Below, one piece after another: positions 53,387 through 61,597 of a stretch of 64,000 bases of DNA. Position 1 is the first letter of the stretch; each line of letters starts with the position of its first letter. Location of the stretch: assembly GCF_002237645.1 (NCBI RefSeq), contig NZ_MJUZ01000032.1, forward strand, positions 124,001 through 188,000, written 5' to 3'. Source of the stretch: Desulfovibrio sp. MES5 (GTDB lineage: Bacteria > Desulfobacterota > Desulfovibrionia > Desulfovibrionales > Desulfovibrionaceae). The translations under genes were made by a program, and so were the position numbers. The notes beneath the pieces were generated by a model that saw only the letters and a list, made by a program, of their open reading frames with translations, made no database searches and was not told the DNA's origin.

Positions 53387-54666
53387 GCAACAGCGCCACC
53401 CCTGCGCGCCACGCCAGAACACTGAGGCAGATGTTGCGCCTCTCCTGGCGGGATTACGCGTGCGAAAAGCTGCTCTCGGCCTGCGCGATTCTGGGCCTGG
53501 CCGCCGTGCTCACCCCCCTGCTGGTTCTCTATGGCGTCAAATTCGGGGTGATGCAAACCCTTACGGACAGGTTGCGCAGCGAACCGCGCACTCTTGAAAT
53601 CTCTCCTGTGGTCAGCGGCCGTTTTTCAATGAAATATCTTGATGAGCTTGCCGCCCATCCCGATGTGGCCTTTGTGCTGCCGCGTACGCGCTCCATAGCC
53701 GCCACTATGGACCTTGTGGCAGGCCAGGGCACAGATCGCACAACCCTTGTGGTTTCGCTGGAACCTACGGGTACGGGTGATCCGCTTCTTCAGCGGTATG
53801 GGGCGGCCGAGCCCGTCATGCCCGAACATCCCGACAAAGAACCCATCGGCGTATCGCTTTCGACCTCGGCTGCGGAAAAGCTCCATGTGGTCATGGGCGA
53901 TACCGTCACAGGTCGCGTCGAGCGTCGCTATGCCGGGCAAATGCAAAGCGTGCGCGTTCCCCTGCGAGTTGTATCTGTTCTGCCTCTTGCAGCGCAGCAA
54001 AAGGATGTGGCCTTCATTCCGCTGCCCCTGCTGGAAGCCACGGAAGATTATCGAGATGGCCGCGCTGTGCCCGAGCTTGGCACAAACAATGGGTGGACTG
54101 GTGAAGCCCGCCCGCAGGAGGCCCGCCTGTATCCCGGTTTCAGGCTGTACGCCAAGGATCTGGATGCCGTCATGCGCCTGCGTCAGGGGTTTGCGCAGCA
54201 AAAGCTCGACGTGTACACCCATGCGGAGGAGATTGAACAGATCAACAGCCTGGCTCGTGCCCTGAATCTTGTTTTTGCCCTCATTTGCGCCGCCACGGCA
54301 GCCGGATTTCTGGCCTCCACCACAAGCAGCACCCTGGCCAGCGTCAAACGCAAGGAACGCACGCTTGGCCTGCTGAACCTGGCTGGCTTCACCACTGGCG
54401 AACTCATGCTGCTGCCCCTGACGCAGTCCCTGCTTACCGCCCTGCTGGGCACAGCGTTGGCTTCGGGCCTGTACGCCCTGGCAGCTCTGGCCATAAACCA
54501 GCTTTTCAGTTCAAGCCTCAGCGGTATGGAACAGGTTTGCCGTCTGTTGCCGCAACATTTTCTGCTGGCCTTCGCCGCCGTGGCAGGCCTTGCCCTGGCG
54601 GCAGCCCTTGGGCCTGCCTTGCGGGCCGCGCGCATAGAACCTTCGGAGGTTATCCGTGAAGTGTAG
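53383..54666 (+). CDS. ABC transporter permease (FtsX/MacB/LolCE type)
   Basis: This 427-residue protein has one N-terminal membrane helix (about 26-48), a large periplasmic domain (about 50-285) and three C-terminal helices (about 290-315, 335-375, 390-415), the topology of FtsX/LolC/LolE/MacB permeases. The ending RAARIEPSEVIRE is typical of this class. It most likely moves lipoproteins or hydrophobic substrates at the membrane, or drives a periplasmic partner by mechanotransmission. It overlaps the ATPase gene, and its 3' end overlaps the next gene, which starts at GTG 54656. A dedicated lipoprotein or adhesin exporter for this cluster is an inference. Confidence 0.9.
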   Translation: MSNSATPARHARTLRQMLRLSWRDYACEKLLSACAILGLAAVLTPLLVLYGVKFGVMQTLTDRLRSEPRTLEISPVVSGRFSMKYLDELAAHPDVAFVLPRTRSIAATMDLVAGQGTDRTTLVVSLEPTGTGDPLLQRYGAAEPVMPEHPDKEPIGVSLSTSAAEKLHVVMGDTVTGRVERRYAGQMQSVRVPLRVVSVLPLAAQQKDVAFIPLPLLEATEDYRDGRAVPELGTNNGWTGEARPQEARLYPGFRLYAKDLDAVMRLRQGFAQQKLDVYTHAEEIEQINSLARALNLVFALICAATAAGFLASTTSSTLASVKRKERTLGLLNLAGFTTGELMLLPLTQSLLTALLGTALASGLYALAALAINQLFSSSLSGMEQVCRLLPQHFLLAFAAVAGLALAAALGPALRAARIEPSEVIREV

Positions 54667-56362
54667 GTACTGCCGTCAGGCAACCACGTCCCTGTTCAGC
54701 CTGATTCTGCTTTGCGGCCTGTTTTGCCTTACAGCATTGCCATCTCCGGCCAATGCGGCTCTGGCCCGAAAAGGTGAACTCAGCCTGACGGATGCCACTA
54801 ATCCCAAACCTGCGGATGACGACATCATACTGCCCATGCCCTGCAACCTGACCATGGCGTTCAAGCTGGTGGCGGTTCCCGCCAAGGGGCTGCTGTGGGA
54901 CATGCCCATGCGGCCGGGCATTGACGACAGTGCCAATGCCGACCGTGCTTTTTATGACCGCCGGTACAACACGGCTCTTTCCGGGGCGTTTTCTCTTGAG
55001 GATCTTCCGCCGGACTGGCGCAAGCTGGCCCCCAAGGGACAAAATTATTTTTACCTTGTCGCCAAATACGAGGTTTCCAATCTGCAATGGCAGGCCGTCA
55101 TGGACGGAGCCTGTCCGGCAACGCAGCCGCCCGCAGCCGACGCTGCAAAGCCCGTTACCGATATAAGCTGGTACGCAGCCGTGGACTTTACGCAGAAATA
55201 CACAGCCTGGCTTTTGCAGAACTCGCCCCAGTCGTTGCCGCACTTTTCAGGCGACAACCGCAATGTGGGCTTTGCGCGCCTGCCCACGGAAACGGAATGG
55301 GAGTACGCCGCGCGTGGCGGCCACATGGCAGGCAGCCAACAGCTTTTGCAGGAAGACTTTTTTGCCTTGCCCCCAGGGGCCAATAAAGAGGACTACGCCG
55401 TATACCGGCCCGAAGGTTCCGCCCGCGTTGAAGACACCGCCAACATAGGGTCACGCAAGCCCAATCCTCTTGGAATATACGACACCGCTGGCAATGCCGC
55501 AGAGATGGTGCTGGATACCTTTCGTTTTTCGCTGGCTGGCCGTCTGCACGGCTCCGCTGGCGGTTTTGTGAGAAAGGGCGGCTCCTTCCTTTCTGGCGAG
55601 GCCGAGATTTTGCCCGGTCGTCGTGAAGAAACCCCATTCTTTATGGCCGATGGCCCCGCGCATGCGCGCGATATGGGTTTTCGCCCTGTCATTTCCGGCA
55701 TTAATACGCCGGGCGGCAGCCGCCCGCAGGAATTGCAGGCAGAATGGAGCAAGGCTGGCGAGTCAATGACCGCAGCCGGCTATGACACGCAGGCCGCGCG
55801 CAACCCTCTTGAGGAACTCGATCGCCTGCTTGTGTCCGCCCCTAATGAGGCGGTGAAGAAAAATCTTCAGGAACTGCGTAATACCATTAAAGAAAACAAT
55901 ATCATGCTTGAGCGGCAAAAGCAGCTTGAGGCGCAGTCGCTCTTACGCACCGGCGTGTACATGACTGAAACCATCCGCAATTACTCCAGCAGGCGCAAAT
56001 CCCTGCAATCACAGCTTGAAGGCATGCAGCGGGACAGCAAAACGGCCAAGGGGGCCGAACTTGAAAAACTGCGCCAGATAATGGATACTGCCCACAGAGG
56101 GCTTGTCATGCTGGATACCAGCCTGGACAAGTCTTTGACCTTTTATCGCAGCAAGGTGGAGGACGGCGCGCAGTTGACGCCGGAAACACTGTCGGCTGCC
56201 TATGATTCCTTAAGCAAAGACTTCAGCGGCAGTGATCCCTTCAACGAAAACATGCGGCGCAACCTTGAGTTGTATAAAAAGCATGTAGACTTGTTTCGTA
56301 AAAACAAGGCGCTGTCGCGTGAGGCCATGCAAAAGGAAATTTTGGAACGTCGCTTTCAGTAG
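54656..56362 (+). CDS. secreted formylglycine-generating-enzyme-like protein with coiled coil
   Basis: This 568-residue protein has a signal peptide ending SPANA (about residue 34), a SUMF1/FGE-sulfatase fold (about 115-345) and a long coiled coil (about 380-560). The FGE-like landmarks are VAKYEVSNLQWQAVM, RLPTETEWEYAARGG, LGIYDTAGNAAEMV, RKGGSFLSGEAE and DMGFRPVI. The active-site cysteine pair of true FGE is not apparent, so it is probably a binding protein rather than an oxidase. Its GTG start has GGAGG six bases upstream and lies inside the end of the permease gene, so it is expressed with the transporter. Confidence 0.85.
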   Translation: MKCRYCRQATTSLFSLILLCGLFCLTALPSPANAALARKGELSLTDATNPKPADDDIILPMPCNLTMAFKLVAVPAKGLLWDMPMRPGIDDSANADRAFYDRRYNTALSGAFSLEDLPPDWRKLAPKGQNYFYLVAKYEVSNLQWQAVMDGACPATQPPAADAAKPVTDISWYAAVDFTQKYTAWLLQNSPQSLPHFSGDNRNVGFARLPTETEWEYAARGGHMAGSQQLLQEDFFALPPGANKEDYAVYRPEGSARVEDTANIGSRKPNPLGIYDTAGNAAEMVLDTFRFSLAGRLHGSAGGFVRKGGSFLSGEAEILPGRREETPFFMADGPAHARDMGFRPVISGINTPGGSRPQELQAEWSKAGESMTAAGYDTQAARNPLEELDRLLVSAPNEAVKKNLQELRNTIKENNIMLERQKQLEAQSLLRTGVYMTETIRNYSSRRKSLQSQLEGMQRDSKTAKGAELEKLRQIMDTAHRGLVMLDTSLDKSLTFYRSKVEDGAQLTPETLSAAYDSLSKDFSGSDPFNENMRRNLELYKKHVDLFRKNKALSREAMQKEILERRFQ

Positions 56363-56376
56363 CCAAAGGAGTTTTT

Positions 56377-57279
56377 ATGGTTGATAAAATGCGCATTGGG
56401 TGGATTGGCACTGGCGTTATGGGTTTGTCCATGGCGGGGCACCTGCAGGCCGCAGGCTACCCCCTGACCGTATACAACCGCACCCGCGCCAAGGCCGAAC
56501 CGCTGCTTGCCAAGGGCGCGCAGTGGGCCGATACCCCGCGTGAAGTAGCGGCCAAATCCGATGCGGTCTTTACCATTGTGAGCTACCCGCGCGATGTGGA
56601 AAGCGTTATTCTTGGTGAAAACGGCGTGTTGCAGGGTCTGGCCCCAGGGGGCCTTGTTTGCGACATGAGCACGTCAAGCCCCGTTCTTGCAGAACGCATC
56701 GCCGTGACGGCCTTGCAGCAGGGCTGCGTTTCTTTGGATGCTCCTGTGACGGGCGGCGATATCGGCGCACGTAATGCGACCCTCTCCATCTTTGTGGGCG
56801 GCGACAAAGAGGGGTATGAAAAGCTTTCGCCCTGCTTCAACGCAATGGGCAAGAACATTCTGCACTGCGGCGTGGCCGGTTTTGGCCAGAAGGCCAAACT
56901 TGCCAATCAGGTGGCCATTGCTGGCGTCATGTTCAGCGTGTGCGAATCCTGCTTTTTCGCCCAGGAAGCGGGCCTTGATGTGGCCAAATGGCTGGAGCTG
57001 GTGGTGCAGGGCGCTGCCGGCAGCAAGGCGATGGATACCCTGGGTCGCCGCATCCTCAAAAGTGATTTTGATCCGGGCTTTTTCATCAATCATTTCATTA
57101 AAGACCTCGGCCTCTGCCTTGACGAATGCCGTCGCATGCAGATTGTGCTGCCCGGCATAGGCCAGGCTGAACAGCTGTACCGCAGCATGCAGGCCAGAGG
57201 TCAGGGCGATCTGGGCACCCAGGCGCTTATTGACTGCCTTGCCACCCTTTCCGGCAAGCAGTGGCGCTCGCACAGCTAG
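56377..57279 (+). CDS. 3-hydroxyisobutyrate dehydrogenase-family NAD(P)-dependent oxidoreductase
   Basis: This 300-residue protein has an N-terminal Rossmann motif IGWIGTGVMGLSMAGHL, substrate motif DAPVTGGDIGARNATLSIF near residue 125 and the catalytic lysine in GFGQKAKLANQ near 172, the signature of the beta-hydroxyacid dehydrogenase family (GarR, GlxR, HIBADH). The likely reaction is reversible oxidation of a short hydroxyacid such as tartronate semialdehyde, in the cytoplasm. AAAGGAG precedes the ATG. It follows the FGE-like gene by 14 bp and is followed by a terminator. It looks metabolic, so its link to the cluster is uncertain. Confidence 0.88.
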   Translation: MVDKMRIGWIGTGVMGLSMAGHLQAAGYPLTVYNRTRAKAEPLLAKGAQWADTPREVAAKSDAVFTIVSYPRDVESVILGENGVLQGLAPGGLVCDMSTSSPVLAERIAVTALQQGCVSLDAPVTGGDIGARNATLSIFVGGDKEGYEKLSPCFNAMGKNILHCGVAGFGQKAKLANQVAIAGVMFSVCESCFFAQEAGLDVAKWLELVVQGAAGSKAMDTLGRRILKSDFDPGFFINHFIKDLGLCLDECRRMQIVLPGIGQAEQLYRSMQARGQGDLGTQALIDCLATLSGKQWRSHS

Positions 57280-57291
57280 AACAGCCTTTTT

Positions 57292-57323
57292 CCGCCCGGC
57301 GGCGTTGTCTGCCGGGCGGTTTT
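57292..57323 (+). terminator. intrinsic terminator ending the srf-type cluster
   Basis: CCGCCCGGC (57292-57300) pairs perfectly with GCCGGGCGG (57311-57319), loop of 10 nt, followed by TTTT. It lies 13 bases beyond the oxidoreductase stop. Confidence 0.85.
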
Positions 57324-57381
57324 GCCTGCATGACGCGTCTGCGCCCCCTCTCTCTGGGCGAACCTGTTCGTGGAGGCCGCC

Positions 57382-59415
57382 ATGACCCTGAACGTTCCAC
57401 AAAATCCCCTACAGGACCCTGAACTGGAGTCCTACCGTTTCTTTCTGCTGGCACGAAGCGACAGATTCACGGCTGAAATGGAGCGCATAAATAGCCTCCA
57501 CGGCTCGTTGCGCTCGTATGCCGACTTGCACGCCACCCTTGGGGTGCATGAGGCCAAAGACGCATCTGGAGGCTCCGTATGGCGTCTGCGCGAATACATG
57601 CCCAATGCAGCTGCGGTATGGCTGACTACAGACAAGCTCAATTTCCAGCGCCATGCGCGCTATCAGTATCAACGCCATAATGACGGTTTTTTTGAACTCA
57701 CCCTGCCGCAGGATGCCTTGCAGCACGGCACCTATATGGAGTTGCGCGTTCAGGCCGATGACGTCGCTGCCGAAGACGCGCAAACTCGCGCATTGCGCAG
57801 GGTGCCCGCCTTCGCCCAATGGGTTGAGCAAGACAAGACCATGCCGGGGCAGTGGTGCGCCCGCCTTTGGCAGCCGGATGCGCCGTTTCGCTTCAAACAC
57901 CGCAGGCCGCGCCTAGAGGCCTTCCCCCGGATTTATGAGGCGCATGTGGGCATGGCGCAGCCAGCCCTGAGCCGCAGCCCCGATAGTGTGGGCAGCTATG
58001 CCAGTTTTGCGCGCCATATTCTGCCGCGTATACGTGAATGCGGTTACACCGTTGTACAGCTTATGGGCATTCTTGAGCACCCCCTGTACCGCTCCTTTGG
58101 GTATCAGGTCAGCTGCTACTTTGCGCCTTCTTCGCGCTATGGCACGCCGGACGAATTCAAGGCTCTGGTCGACGCCGCGCACGGGCTTGGCCTTGCGGTT
58201 GTGCTCGACATTCCGCACGGGCACGCCTGCCCCAATACCGAGCAGGGCCTGGCGCAGTATGACGGAAGCAATTACTTCTTCACCAGCCAGCTTAACCAGT
58301 GGGGAACGCCATCATTTGACTTCAGTCAGGAAATGGCGCGACGGTTTCTGCTTTCCAACTGCCGGTACTGGCTTGAAGAATTCAAGGTTGACGGTTTTCG
58401 CTTTGATGCCGTGGGCAACATATTGTACAGCGATCACGGAAGGGATGACGATTTCATCCACGTCAGCCATTGCTTTTATGATCGCGTGGGTCTGCCGCGC
58501 ACCAATGAGAACGGCGAGCTGTACCTGTGCCTCGCCAACACGCTTATCCACCAACTTTACCCCTCCGCCCTTTCCATTGCGGAAGAGTTTTCAGGCATGC
58601 CCGGTCTGACCTGCCAACCGGAAGACGGCGGGCTTGGTTTTGACTACCGCTTTGCCATGGGCATCCCTGACTATTGGGCCAAATGTATTGAAGAACCGCG
58701 CGACATGGGCAGCCTGTGGTACGAAATGACCAATTACCGCCCGTATGACCGCACCATCAGCTATGTGGAGTGTCACGACCAGTGCATAAATGGCGAAGAC
58801 GCCATGATCTGGCGGCTGCTCGGCAATCGCATGCACAGCCACATGTCAGTTTTTACGGAGGACTGGCACGTGTCGCGCGGCCTGGCCTTTTATCGGCTCA
58901 TGCGGCTCATCACGCTGGCGACTGCCGATGCAGGCTATCTGAATTTTATGGGTAATGAATTCGGGCACCCCGAATGGCTGGACGCAGAAGCTTACGCCCA
59001 CAGGCAATGGCATCTGGCCGATGCGCAAGACCTCAAATACGGCCTGCTGGCGGCCTGGGACAAGGCGCAAATGCTGCAACTTGTTGAGCAGAACCTTGAG
59101 AGCTTTTGCCAGAAGCCCATATTCCGCTTTATTCATGAAGAAAAGCGCCTGCTGGCCTTTGAGCGCGGCCAGCTACTTTTTGTGTTTAACTTTCATGAGC
59201 TTGAGGCGCAAAAAAACCTGACCTTTGCCGTAACCCCCGGCAAATATGTAGAGATGATGAGCTCTGACGAAAAACGCTTTGGCGGACACGGCAACCTTGA
59301 TGCCGAGGGCCTTGTAACGGAGCACTTTACCACACCACTGCCAGACAGACAGGAGGGTGACATTCACCTGTATCTGCCGCCATTAGTGGGACTTGCCCTG
59401 ATCCGCAAAAAATAA
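57382..59415 (+). CDS. glgB: 1,4-alpha-glucan branching enzyme-like GH13 protein
   Basis: This 677-residue protein resembles the eukaryotic-type (GH13_8) branching enzymes, with IYEAHVGMAQ near residue 190. Catalytic residues are Asp342 in DGFRFDAVGN, Glu401 in SIAEEFSGMPG and the His465-Asp466 pair in VECHDQ. MGNEFGHPEWLD near 528 is also typical. It makes alpha-1,6 branches in glycogen. The usual AESHDQ is VECHDQ here, a mild change. ATG 57382 has GGAGG six bases upstream; the open frame from GTG 57370 is less likely. No other glycogen gene is nearby. The symbol is by family; glgB covers several lineages. Confidence 0.88.
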   Translation: MTLNVPQNPLQDPELESYRFFLLARSDRFTAEMERINSLHGSLRSYADLHATLGVHEAKDASGGSVWRLREYMPNAAAVWLTTDKLNFQRHARYQYQRHNDGFFELTLPQDALQHGTYMELRVQADDVAAEDAQTRALRRVPAFAQWVEQDKTMPGQWCARLWQPDAPFRFKHRRPRLEAFPRIYEAHVGMAQPALSRSPDSVGSYASFARHILPRIRECGYTVVQLMGILEHPLYRSFGYQVSCYFAPSSRYGTPDEFKALVDAAHGLGLAVVLDIPHGHACPNTEQGLAQYDGSNYFFTSQLNQWGTPSFDFSQEMARRFLLSNCRYWLEEFKVDGFRFDAVGNILYSDHGRDDDFIHVSHCFYDRVGLPRTNENGELYLCLANTLIHQLYPSALSIAEEFSGMPGLTCQPEDGGLGFDYRFAMGIPDYWAKCIEEPRDMGSLWYEMTNYRPYDRTISYVECHDQCINGEDAMIWRLLGNRMHSHMSVFTEDWHVSRGLAFYRLMRLITLATADAGYLNFMGNEFGHPEWLDAEAYAHRQWHLADAQDLKYGLLAAWDKAQMLQLVEQNLESFCQKPIFRFIHEEKRLLAFERGQLLFVFNFHELEAQKNLTFAVTPGKYVEMMSSDEKRFGGHGNLDAEGLVTEHFTTPLPDRQEGDIHLYLPPLVGLALIRKK

Positions 59416-59469
59416 TTTAGAAAATGTGTTGACAGACCAAGTGGTTCAGCGTAGTTATCTTCCTCGCGT

Positions 59470-59546
59470 CGGGATGTAGCGCAGCCTGGGAGCGCACTTG
59501 AATGGGGTTCAAGGGGTCGAAGGTTCAAATCCTTTCATCCCGACCA
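59470..59546 (+). tRNA. tRNA-Pro (anticodon GGG)
   Basis: The 77-nt sequence folds as a full cloverleaf. Acceptor CGGGATG pairs with CATCCCG, the D arm is GCGC...GCGC, the anticodon stem CTTGA/TCAAG holds a seven-base loop ATGGGGT that gives anticodon GGG, and the T arm is GAAGG-TTCAAAT-CCTTT. The 3' ACCA end is encoded. It reads proline CCC codons (and CCT by wobble). A terminator hairpin follows at once. Confidence 0.95.
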
Positions 59547-59553
59547 GAGATTT

Positions 59554-59588
59554 AAAGGGAACTTATGTAGACATAAGTTCCCTTTTCT
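59554..59588 (+). terminator. intrinsic terminator of the tRNA-Pro gene
   Basis: AAAGGGAACTTATGT (59554-59568) pairs with ACATAAGTTCCCTTT (59571-59585); counting the outermost pairs conservatively gives a stem of 13-15 bp with a tiny loop. Short T-rich sequence follows. It lies eight bases after the tRNA CCA end. Confidence 0.8.
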
Positions 59589-60300
59589 CGTTTATGGCTT
59601 TAGCCAGTTGAGCGCGCCAGCGCGTAAAAGGAAGAACTGGCCTTTTGCCGCAATCCGCTTTCTTCAGCAGTTTTGACGGAGCCAATTTTTCCACTTCCTG
59701 CAAAAATCCGCGCACCCCCCACTGACGACCTCATGCGCAGTGCTGCTGATGACGGTTCCACTGCCCTTGCCGAACTGCATCGCTCGTTGCCTTTTCCTCA
59801 AAGGTGAAATGGCAGAAAAAGCCCCGCAGGTGCAAACACAGCTGCCCGCGCCTGCTGGACGGTCCCAAAACCTCTCCGCAGAGCCGCCTCACCGCCCTGC
59901 ATACCCTTGCCGCAGATTAACTGAGCAACTCCGGCAGCTGCAAAAAGCCAAAAATTCTGGACACTACCCTTCATTCAAAACTTGGCTAAAACCGCGCGTC
60001 ACCGTGAGTTGGCGGGCTTTGGCGTGAAGTTGCGCAGCTTTTTTCTTTTCTGGTTTCTTCGGGTGCGATTTCATTGACAAAAATGCCTGCATATACTCTT
60101 TGTGCTGTTTAACCCTGTTATGGATGAGGGTTGCGGGACGTCAAATTCAATGCGGCATGCGGCGATGCTTTTTCTCCAAAAAGGAAAGGAAGGGACACCC
60201 GGGTCATAAATGCCGGTGCGAGATTTTTTCTCTTGGACATAGATGCCCGTCTTTGACAAATGAATAACTATCAAGCCTGATAAAATGTTGGGAAGCGCTT
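59589..60300. other. about 700-bp region without a convincing gene
   Basis: A 95-residue rightward frame (59740-60027) and a 92-residue leftward frame (60071-60349) lack start signals and recognisable motifs. Composition is more AT-rich after 60020 (TTTTTTCTTTTCTGG, ATTTCATTGACAAAAATG). It may be decayed sequence downstream of the tRNA; I see no integrase, att repeat of the tRNA end or transposase. A TTGACA at 60074-60079 is not followed by a well-spaced -10. Confidence 0.5.
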
Positions 60301-61512
60301 TTACCCATATGCGGAGGTCTGTCTGTTGATGTTTTGGGCATCCTTCCACTGCGCATAATCGTTAATCAGGCGCATGGCGTGGCGCGCCAGAACATCCTGC
60401 TGGCGGAAAGCCAGCGCGGTCTCACGGGCACGGGCTCGCAGGGCATTGAGCGCCTCCGGGTTCTCCAACTGCTCTACAAGGTGGTGACAGGTCTCTATCG
60501 CATGGCCTTCCGGGCAAAAGAGCATGTTCTCGTTATGCTGCAGAACCCCGGCGGAATCGGAACCCTCATGGTACGGCGTTATCAGGACTGTCCCGCAACT
60601 CATGATCTCAAGCAGTTTTCCCAAATTGTTCTGCGAATCCAGACGCACATGCGCGATGGATGCGCAAAGCAGATCCCTGTATTCTCGAAGAGATAAAAAA
60701 TCTGTGATATGCAGTCGGCTTTCCTCATTTTTTAACAAAAGTGGGGGAAAAGTCTCAAGCTGCGCTTTGATTTCCGGCCTGCCAGCACTTAAAACTACAT
60801 GGCATTGAGGCCTGCACTGCAACAGCAGCGCAATAAAACGCCATAGAGTTTTACTGCGTGCAAATTGCATATTTGTAATGCTGAATGAAATTAATTCTTG
60901 GTGACAAGAAAGATTTATACCTTTATAACAAAAATGATCTGCGTGTTCTATAGAAAAAAAATCCGTATCAACAAATGTAGGAACAACCTCAATACAATCA
61001 CGCATAAATTCTGGAAAGAATTTTTTTTGCCATTCTGAAAAAACGAAAAATGTTTGACTTTGAGTCAAATAGGCGCTTTGCAGAACTTGCTGTAACAGTG
61101 CTTTATCCGAATAGTAGTCTGCGATGCGTAGTGAGGAAAACAGTTCGGCCGTATAGGACACATAAAAGGCCTCTGGAAAGATTTGCCTGACAAAGAGTGC
61201 ATGCCCCCTGGCGGACGAAGACACTATCATGTCTGGCGTAAAGCCTGTTTCGCGCAGTCTCAAAAGAGACGAGGCCGCCAGGCGTCCCACTTTCAACGCC
61301 CGGGCCCACTCCCGTTCAAATGCATCCTTGTCGGAATTTTCTCCATTTTCTCTGGCGGTTTTCAGCAATACGCGGTGCACCCCCGGCAGTGAAAAACCCT
61401 GCCTGGCGTAGCTGGATGCGAACAGCACCTCATTTTCAGGGTTTGTGGCAAAACAGGCGGCAAGGGCGCCCAATCTTCCGGGGTATGCATCATTTAGAAA
61501 GAGAATACGCAC
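60301..61512 (-). CDS. GT4-type glycosyltransferase
   Basis: This 403-residue protein begins MRILFLNDAYPGRLGALAAC, the glycine-bearing N-terminal strand of GT-B glycosyltransferases. Its C-terminal half has LGKLLEIMSCGTVLITPYHE near residue 300, which matches the nucleotide-sugar-binding E-x7-E/ACG region of family GT4. The second half has the usual ARARETALAF helical end. It transfers a sugar from a nucleotide donor to an unknown acceptor in the cytoplasm. It is leftward and just downstream of the RTX adhesin gene, separated by a hairpin, so adhesin or surface-glycan modification is a possible but unproven link. Confidence 0.8.
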   Translation of the reverse strand: MRILFLNDAYPGRLGALAACFATNPENEVLFASSYARQGFSLPGVHRVLLKTARENGENSDKDAFEREWARALKVGRLAASSLLRLRETGFTPDMIVSSSARGHALFVRQIFPEAFYVSYTAELFSSLRIADYYSDKALLQQVLQSAYLTQSQTFFVFSEWQKKFFPEFMRDCIEVVPTFVDTDFFSIEHADHFCYKGINLSCHQELISFSITNMQFARSKTLWRFIALLLQCRPQCHVVLSAGRPEIKAQLETFPPLLLKNEESRLHITDFLSLREYRDLLCASIAHVRLDSQNNLGKLLEIMSCGTVLITPYHEGSDSAGVLQHNENMLFCPEGHAIETCHHLVEQLENPEALNALRARARETALAFRQQDVLARHAMRLINDYAQWKDAQNINRQTSAYG

Positions 61513-61541
61513 TAACTCTCCCCCGATGAGGACTAAATTGC

Positions 61542-61566
61542 CGGAGCGGCCATTATGGCCGCTCCG
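61542..61566 (-). terminator. 11-bp hairpin between the adhesin and glycosyltransferase genes
   Basis: CGGAGCGGCCA (61542-61552) and TGGCCGCTCCG (61556-61566) pair perfectly around a 3-nt loop, 32 bases after the adhesin stop. The following sequence is not strongly T-rich on the reverse strand (CAATTTAG), so efficiency is uncertain. Confidence 0.55.
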
Positions 61567-61597
61567 TTTGTACTGTACAACGCGACGTTAACAGATG

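Noticed and set aside
39755..57279. A type VI secretion system
   Set aside because: None of the core T6SS genes (sheath TssBC, ClpV, Hcp, VgrG, baseplate, TssJLM) is seen; only generic parts such as VWA and lipoprotein overlap with that idea.
60071..60349. A 92-residue reverse frame overlapping the glycosyltransferase end
   Set aside because: It overlaps the end of a supported gene in another frame and shows no recognisable features.
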